This document shows, one piece after another, positions 57,250 through 64,000 of a DNA stretch of 64,000 bases. This stretch comes from Aplysia californica (lineage: Eukaryota > Mollusca > Gastropoda > Aplysiida > Aplysiidae). The translations under genes were made by a program, and so were the position numbers. Each line of letters opens with the position of its first letter. Positions within the stretch are counted from its first letter, which is position 1. The stretch is taken from NCBI RefSeq assembly GCF_000002075.1, contig NW_004797547.1, positions 229,490 to 293,489 on the forward strand, given 5' to 3'. The notes beneath the pieces were generated by a model, which saw only the letters and a list, made by a program, of their open reading frames with translations, was not told the origin of the DNA and ran no database searches.

Positions 57250-57422
57250 AAAGTTTTTAGTTTAGTTGCATCTGTAACACTATAAAATCATATAAGCGCC
57301 AAAGATTAGATGTGTTACAAGAGAGTAACAAATATAAAAAAAGGAGGACAGATCACGATGACAGGTGTTTGATAGGAAAGAAGAAGCAAACCACACCAGA
57401 GTACCCACCAACACCCACTATG
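57250..57422 (+). repeat. Dispersed repeat, family C copy 2
   Basis: This is the second copy of the 8.7-kb repeat: CATATAAGCGCCAAAG, GAGAGTAACAAAT, AGGAGGACAGATCACGATGA, GTGTTTGATAGGAAAGAAG, GCAAACCACACCAGAGTACC. It ends just where the long hairpin at 57439 begins. Confidence 0.7.
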
Positions 57423-57438
57423 GAAGTGTGTACGCCTC

Positions 57439-57569
57439 TGAGCTCATTATTAACAAAATTCAAGCTCGAACAAATCTTGAAACCCACAAAATGTACTTAT
57501 GGAAGTACGTACGTACATTTTGTGTTTCAAAGATTTGTTTGAGCTTGAATTCTGTAAATAATGAGCTCA
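57439..57569. repeat. Long inverted repeat (hairpin), about 57-base arms
   Basis: Left arm from 57439 (TGAGCTCATTATTAACAAAA, then TTCAAGCTCGAACAAATCTT) and right arm ending 57569 are complementary over about 57 bases with a handful of mismatches or single-base gaps; the central 16 bases or so (TTATGGAAGTACGTACG) form the loop. It has no terminal TA or TTAA duplication that I can see. It abuts the family C repeat copy. Confidence 0.8.
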
Positions 57570-58298
57570 GGCATGGCACAACCTGAACTGTTGTGCTGTT
57601 CATCGCTTTATACTTGAGCGGCATGATATGCAAATGTTAAATCATCAGCGTTACTTCATAATCGCCCAAATCATTTTCTGGGGGTTTCCAGACAGTGCTG
57701 TTATTCAAACAAAGACATCAAGGGACATTATCTTACAACATAATTTTGTTCTGATTTGGGTATTTCTTTCCTCGTTTTTAATTGAAAAATAACGAGTGCC
57801 CAAGTCATGATTTTGATTTAGGCGCTCTCTTTTGCTTTAATTTTTCTCAATACTGCAAAGAATGACTTAAGTGCTTGTGGAATTATAATAAACTGCTGTT
57901 CTTCGGTTAATCCAGTTAGAAATGCTGGTACTTCACCTATAATTCACGATTTTGTTAATTTAAGTGGATGTTTTCCATTTTGGTTAAAAGTAAAAGTGCA
58001 TTATTTTTCTGGAGCTTGCAGTACAGGAGATAGTGGGGTTTGACTTTTTAATTCTAGATGTTAACCGTTATGGCTGCTTGCTGGATGGAAAACATAAAAA
58101 AAAACACAGCACAAGATGGATATACTAAATATTTTCGTGATTTGACCCAAAATTTTTCCTCAGACCCTCAAATACCATTTCCTTGTATAGTTTGATCTCT
58201 CACACTAATGTTGAGATGTGTCTCATTTTGACAGGTTGAATGGTGTTACCATGGCTTCAGATAAAAATTCAAAATAAAGCCTATAACTATAATGGATA

Positions 58299-59276
58299 CA
58301 GTAGTATCCGCCTTAACGCATGGTGCTCGGGAGGGCTCCTTAGCGTGTGTTTATACGGAGCGTGCGTTTACATGAACCTTTGTAAAGGGAGGAAGGGACG
58401 CAGTCATCTCAATTTCTTATTACTCTAGTGACCTCCCTTGGAGGGTGGGGGTCATTTTGGCAGATAATGTGACAACACATGACTGTTTTGTGAAGGATTC
58501 CCCGACTGGGCTTAAGAATAAGAATACAAAGGCGTCCGGGGGGGGGGAGAAAACCGACTCAATGTAAAGAATATGCACTATAAGATAGCCTAAGAGGAAA
58601 CTGTTGGCGACAGTCATAGTCATAGAGACGACGGCCCAACCACGTGGCTTTCCAAGCGACCACCCCCGACGGTATATTCATGGACGACATCAACATCATA
58701 GATCTCTACATTCAGAAAAACATTTCTTTTGCGATTCGTTGAAAAAGTACGTCTTAAGTTCTTCGAGCGCAGCTGATTAGGCTTACTTGGCTATAGAGGC
58801 CTGTCTGGTGTTTTACACGTGTCGCGCATCAGGCCTAGGTCTAACTTAACAATGCCGTCACCCAAACACCTGTCAGAAATCTTCTCTCAAAGATACATTT
58901 CCAGTGACCAATCAAAAAACATTTCAGTCCCCCAATCCCCCCCCCAAGATTTCACCAAACAGGCCTAGACCTATATGTCTGCGGAAAGTTGGGAGTGAAA
59001 ACGCTGTCCATCACTCTCTATGTCCGGCGTGAGGGGCACTCTCACCAAATATCCGGTTTTCTAGACGTCTTATGCAGGCTGTGCAGGTTATAGTGAAAAT
59101 TTCGCCTTGTCAAGCTTAACCTGTCAGCGTGTTTCACGGATCGGAGCGTGCTTTTAGAGGGAGTGACCGTGCGTTTGTACGTCTAAATTATTTAGTAAAA
59201 AACCCGTCAGATGACGAAAGCGCGCATTTGAGCAGAGCGTGCTTTTGAATGGCGTGCACTTAGGCGGAGACTACTG
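58299..59276. mobile_element. Pogo-like MITE, 978 bp
   Basis: Left end CAGTAGTATCCGCCTTAACG and right end (inverted) CAGTAGTCTCCGCCTAAGTG, with TA dinucleotides outside both (58297-58298 and 59277-59278). The interior is richer in G+C than its flanks, has no transposase, and carries several copies of a GAGCGTGC-KTTT motif near both ends (about 58357, 59145 and 59236). These features fit a non-autonomous Tc1/mariner/pogo-class element; the exact family is inferred from end sequence only. Confidence 0.75.
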
Positions 59277-59278
59277 TA

Positions 59279-60395
59279 TTGCCATTGCTCATCACCTGGT
59301 GAGCAACAGACTTTGCCGATGGACTCAGTATATATCCTGCTTGTGCTAGCAAGGTGTTCATTTGTCTTTAAATGTATTACGAATCTGACATATATTATAT
59401 ACATATACATAGAAATGAGCTTTGAGAATACAAGCAATGTATTATCCAATTTGTAGAGTTGTTTTCAGTTTTTGTCAGTAAAGCGTAAGCACTATCATTC
59501 TCTTCTTTCATATATTTTTCTGTATGCCTCTGAGACATAAACAGTGGAGACATACTATTCCTACTCAATTTTATGTTGGCCAGACTTTCAATTCTGAAAT
59601 TCTTCTTCCTCTTTTTCTTCACATTTGAGTACAAATTGATTGTCTGGTTGGTTTGATATTGATAACAGCCTTATACTTACATAAGAACAGTACTTTATGG
59701 AGCAGCGCAAATAAAAGTACAAAAGACACAGCACTTTCCAAAATCACAGACATCTATTTGTTAAACTTTAGGATTTATGCCTATTTCCAGTTGAATATTG
59801 TGTGAGGGAATTTGTCCCCTTTTATCGATGAAAAAAAGTCTCATTTCACATAAATTCTCCAATTGCACTGTTCATGATGTTGGGAGAAAAAAGGCTACTA
59901 CAGATGTGCTCATCTTTTGAGAATGATTCGTACACATAAGTAATAAAAACTTGCCCCCCAAAAAACCCATTATTGAGAACAGACGACATATTGTTCAGAG
60001 ACGGGTTGCTGAAAAGCATCTAGCATGTCTAAAGCAATCCACAATGACAACTTTTATCAAGCTAACATAAACAGTAGTCAAATACTCAATATTTGGATTC
60101 CAGAATTTATTAATCATTGCCTACAAACATCAAAGTCCTATTTTATTCCTGTCTAGTGCACATGACCTGAAAGTCAGGGAGCCAAAAATTAGTAGAAAAA
60201 CTAAAAAGCTACATGGGAGTATAAACACACAAAAATTATGTCATCAAGAAAAGCATTTCTTCACTTGCCATAATAATATACCCTGCAAGAACAGGGCCTC
60301 ACACATAGTAGATTTTTAAAAAAATTAAGAAGTAAATGCAAATTGATGGCAAGACTTTTAAATGATATCGGATAAAAAGTTAAGACAAATACATA
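59279..60395. other. Intergenic sequence without recognised features
   Basis: AT-rich DNA between the pogo-like MITE and the Tc1-like element. I found no gene, RNA or repeat here. Confidence 0.5.
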
Positions 60396-60979
60396 CAGAT
60401 TTCAACACAAGTTAAGGACCACTTGCAAACACTCTGAGTGGTCTTCTAGGGTTGACCTGCATGTGGGCGTTCTTGGACTGATCCAGTGGCTTGATGGCGC
60501 TGCCTCAGGCGGACAATGGCAGAGTGTGACACTGCAAGCCTTCTGGCAACTTCTCGGGCTCCAACTCCATCTGCAGCCATGCCATAGCTCTGGCTCGATC
60601 AAAGTCTCTCAGCTTTCGTCTTGGTGGCATGATGATGCGATTCTGGATTTTGCACTAACGGCGGCTTATATTGCCACCAAAGTGAGCACAATTCAAGACC
60701 GTACGTCCGTTTATGACGTGCACCAGAAATTTTAACTGAGGAATGTCCGTGGTGTCGCACAAAAGTTGATAAAAAACAGCAACTTTGGCTAAAATTCCCT
60801 GAGGATTTCTGTGCTGCACTTGGTGGTTTAGCCACTTTATGAAGCTTTGCAGTAAGCATTGGTAACCCATTAACACTTTCAGAGCAAAAATATTTGAAAC
60901 ATTCCTTGTGGTCTTTTTTTCGGATTTAAAAAAAATCATGACTGTCTGTCAAGGGGTTCTTAACTTATGCTGAAGTCTG
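60396..60979 (-). mobile_element. Internally deleted Tc1-like transposon
   Basis: Inverted ends of about 30 bases (from 60396, and inverted from 60979) differ at only a few sites and share CATAAGTTAAG/CACAAGTTAAG cores; TA flanks each side. On the minus strand from about 60631 there is the start of a transposase: MPPRRKLRDFDRARAMAWLQ, then after a one-base frame change GVGAREVARRLAVSHSAIVR and GSVQERPHAGQP before a stop near 60450. This is the N-terminal helix-turn-helix of a Tc1/IS630-type protein; the catalytic domain is gone and the reading runs straight into the opposite inverted end. It is a 584-base non-autonomous derivative. Confidence 0.85.
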
Positions 60980-61081
60980 TATATACCTATTCATCATATT
61001 TAAGATGCTTTTTATATATAAATTTCATAAATGTAGGAGTGAATAACAAGAACGACAAAATATGGCAAGTAAAGTTTCATA

Positions 61082-62462
61082 CCAGAGGGTCGTTCAAAAA
61101 GTTTTGATTCCTCTCCAATAACTTATAAACTATTCAAGATATCTTTATGAAATTTGTACACGGTTGACTTTAATTTGAATACTCTCAAACCAAAAAAAAC
61201 AGAATTATGCTATGATATTACACCTTTATGCTATTGCTGTTTACCTCATGGAAGCTAGGGTACATTGTCGCTGAGAAAATGGCATCCAGCAAACCTATGA
61301 ATGTGCGCTTAAGCAAAGACCTTACTGCAGAGGGAGCTGCATCCATCAATATTCATAGGCGAATGAAGCTTGTCTCTGGTGAAGCATGTGTAGATGTAAG
61401 TACTGTTGGAAGATGGGCAAAGGAGTTCGCTGAAACCAGTCCAGCAGAGACAGATTTTCATGACCAAGCTCATTGTGCTCATCCCAACTCTGCCAGTGAC
61501 GTTCAACACCAGGAGAGAGTGGATGAGAAAGATAATCCAAGCAAACTGGTGGATCAAAGTAAGAGATATCAGTGAAATGCTAGGTATTTCTGTAGGGAGT
61601 GCTCAGTGTATTATCCATGATGTGTCGGGTTACAGGAAAGTGTGTGCACTGTGGGTTCCCCACACGTCACCCGAGCGGAAATTGAACCGAAGTCAAGTTA
61701 GTGATGAACTCCAGGCTCGTTATAACCAATGAAAGTGAAGCTTTCTTACGCCAGTCACAGGAGATGAGACTTGGGTACACCATTATGACCCAGAGAACAA
61801 AAGACAATCGAAAGAATACAGGCACACTGGCTCACCTAGCCCCAAGAAGTTCAAAGTTGTTTCATCTGCAAAGAAAGTGGCTTATGACAGTGTTTTAGGA
61901 CTGTGAAGGTCTGATTCATATGGAAATTTGGGAACAGGGTTCCACTATCAACTCTGAACGATATATTGAGACCCTGAGAAAACTTAAAGCATGGCTGTCA
62001 CGAGTTTGGCCGGGAAAAAATGCAATTTTGCACCACGACAACGCCTGTCCACACACGAGTCAACAAACTCAAGATGCTATGAAAAGTCTCAGACTTCAAG
62101 AGACCTTACTGCACCCATCATACAGTCCAGACCTTGCTCCATCTGACTTTTATCTTTTTCCTAAGTTGAAAGAGTACCAGTACCTCAAAGGAAAACGTTA
62201 TGCAGATGACGATGAAGTTCAAAAAGATGTGCGTCGCTGGTTCAGAGGAAAATCACATGAATTTTTAGCCGACGGCATGCGACAACTTATTCAACATTGG
62301 CGGATCTGCATCAACAAAGAAGACGACTATGTTGAAAAGTAAAGCTACTGTCAAGTAGCAGACATCCTAAGTTTTCATTTGGTGTATAACTTTGGTATAT
62401 TGCATCAGTAATAGTAATAAAGAAATTAACTTGGAGGCAAAACTTTTTGAACAACCCGTGTA
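61082..62462 (+). mobile_element. Decayed mariner-family transposon with both ends
   Basis: Imperfect inverted ends of about 30 bases share GTTCAAAAAGTTTTG (near 61092 and, inverted, near 62438-62452), with TA on each side. In between, a transposase of the mariner/SETMAR type can be read in pieces: HRRMKLVSGEACVDVSTVGRW (N-terminal HTH), WIKVRDISEMLGISVGSAQC, VTGDETWVHHYDPENKRQS (first catalytic Asp), LHHDNACPHTSQQ (second) and HPSYSPDLAPSDFYLFPKLK (third). The frame changes at least twice and there are in-frame stops, including a TAG where the family has Trp in VFWD. The copy is therefore inactive. It is about 7 kb downstream of the FRAS1 stop. The spacing between second and third Asp is 35 residues by my count, against 34 in typical mariners. 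Confidence 0.92.
61228..62342 (+). pseudogene. Mariner transposase pseudogene
   Basis: The open stretches are 61228-61575, 61406-61732 and 61920-62342 in different frames; the longest, 140 residues, holds the second and third catalytic Asp and ends DDYVEK at a TAA. A normal mariner transposase is about 345 residues in one frame. The segment between 61733 and 61919, which contains the GDETW motif, has stops on both sides. Nothing here could make a working enzyme. Confidence 0.85.
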
Positions 62463-62464
62463 TA

Positions 62465-64000
62465 TTTACTTTGTTCATTCAGATCTACATTTCAAAACAT
62501 ATTGACAATAATGATTTTTTAAAAATGTCTACATATAGATTATGACATATTAACTGAAATGAATTTTATATTTATCTGGTCATAATTACATTGCTTCAGT
62601 TTGCCTGAATAATTGAAAAAAAGACTATTCAATGGCCGCCGTTTTCAATTTATCAAAGACAGGAATGGCCGTCAGTTATTTTTGCTGTCCAAAGGAAGAC
62701 TATATATACACATATAATGCACACTTGTTTCATTTAAAAAATTACATGCCCGTGTTAATTCAATAAGGTAATTCATTTTACAACTTTGCACAAACATGCT
62801 GCTAAAAACTGGATGATGATCACCAAACACATAGTAAACAAGGTTCAGCCAACAAAATCTACACTTAGACACTATTCCAGGAAGACTTTTTCACATTGCA
62901 AGTACATGATATAAATTCCTCACAATGCTTGTAAATTAATTTTGTTGGATTATCATAATATGACCGAATAAAAGAAGTAGCATCAAATATCAGAAAATTT
63001 CACCTCCACAAAGGCAGGATCAAATTGACACAAAAAGATTTCTTCTATATTTTGAACGGTATCCTGATCAAACTTAACCCACAACCCATGTTGTAAGCAG
63101 GCAGAAAAGACAAAAGCAATATGGCCTACCCTATGCTACCACATGATAAACCAGTACATCATTTAATTAAAAAATACATTTCCTTGTGCATTCAAAGCAA
63201 ATAATCTCAAAAGCAATATAAAATGTAACTTTTGAAACAATTATATGAACTCTACAGTTGACTTCATCTATGTTAAACTCACTTGAGTTGATCTTCAGTT
63301 AAGTTGATCTTTTCCATGGGTACTGCCACCTCTTCTTCTTTACAATGTTAAAGTCAGATCGTTATGTTGAGTCTAACACAACCGTAAAAACGCTCGAGTT
63401 GAATTGCTTTTTTTGACTCACGGCTGCAAGTATGCAAAGTTTGTATTGATTTTCAAAATCTTTTTTTGTTTATGTATCGCCCGATGTTTCACAGCACTTT
63501 TGACACTGGCACCCCCCCGGGCAGTGCCACTGACTGTAGTGTCTTTAGGCCATTCTCAAAGGGGGAACATTTCTCGTTCAAGCACAGTAGAATTGTAAAT
63601 GGGCTGATTCATGTCACACTCATAACTGTGCCTGATCTACAACAGGGAACTGCTGTTTTTTCTTTCTTAATCCTTACTATTGTCACTTTCCTCTACTTCT
63701 TTTGTATGTTTGTCACTTTCTTGTGACTTGCTATTTCCGGGGTGCCTTGATAGTCGAAGTAGACCTTGTGCTGTTGAAGCTAGGGAGGTGAGCAGAATAA
63801 GTCTGATTCCCTGTAAAGACTTCTCTATTGCTCTATTGACACCCACCTCTTGGTGCTCATATGACCTTATGCAGTTGCGAGCGCCGTAATACCCTCTACT
63901 ATTTTTTTTTTATAATTTGAAATTGGTGATACTTAACATAAAAGTACAATTAGGCCAATGTAGAACCGGTCAACACACATTAATAGACCTACACAGTACC
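62465..64000. other. Intergenic sequence without recognised features
   Basis: AT-rich DNA after the mariner copy. Open frames at 63404-63889 lack any motif I recognise; the part around 63720-63890 has higher G+C and may be a repeat fragment or the edge of another gene, but nothing in it decides this. Confidence 0.4.

Noticed and set aside
63404-63889. Overlapping short plus-strand frames
   Set aside because: No motif, no splice context that decides a frame, and possible repeat origin; not supportable as a gene.
1-64000. CRISPR array, operon or prokaryotic signals
   Set aside because: The window is intron-rich eukaryotic DNA; the only regular repeats are microsatellites and transposon ends.

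Overview
The window is eukaryotic, AT-rich (by eye, not computed), intron-dense DNA, most likely from a mollusc and perhaps a gastropod. The lineage guess rests on the style of the interspersed repeats (TCTAGATCTAGA-type strings, ATG-tailed LINE ends, SINE-like repeats ending in ATATAAATGCAATTATT) and is an inference.

From 570 to 54333 the plus strand carries one very large gene, the 3' five-sixths or so of a FRAS1 orthologue. I could chain 57 exons with consistent reading phases and GT-AG introns: about 10.0 kb of coding sequence, about 3,340 residues. The order is: 8 furin-like cysteine-rich modules, one per exon (570-5855); exactly 12 CSPG/NG2 repeats (6734-28506); exactly 5 Calx-beta domains (28507-39180); the long conserved FRAS1 carboxy-terminal ectodomain (39181-52948); and a last exon (53626-54333) with a dibasic processing site, one transmembrane helix, a basic cytoplasmic tail and a C-terminal TEV PDZ ligand. 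The start codon, the VWC modules and the first furin-like modules lie upstream of the window.

The introns are crowded with DNA transposons and retroposons. There are four TTAA-flanked piggyBac-like non-autonomous elements (26151-26294, 39819-40055, 40709-41013, 47978-51003). Intron 38 holds an unclassified 1.7 kb element with perfect 32-bp ends and several internal copies of its end motif. There are also pogo-like MITEs, LINE 3' fragments (5.9 kb, 19.3 kb, 25.2 kb and a longer one at 42-43 kb), SINE families, and a CpG-rich island at 16.1-17.5 kb.

Downstream of the stop codon (54334-64000) I recognise no further host gene. This part holds the 3' UTR, a SINE, a long perfect-like hairpin (57439-57569), a 978-bp pogo-like MITE (58299-59276), an internally deleted Tc1-like element (60396-60979) and a decayed mariner copy with both ends (61082-62462). 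Most other open reading frames in the window are antisense or simple-repeat shadows.
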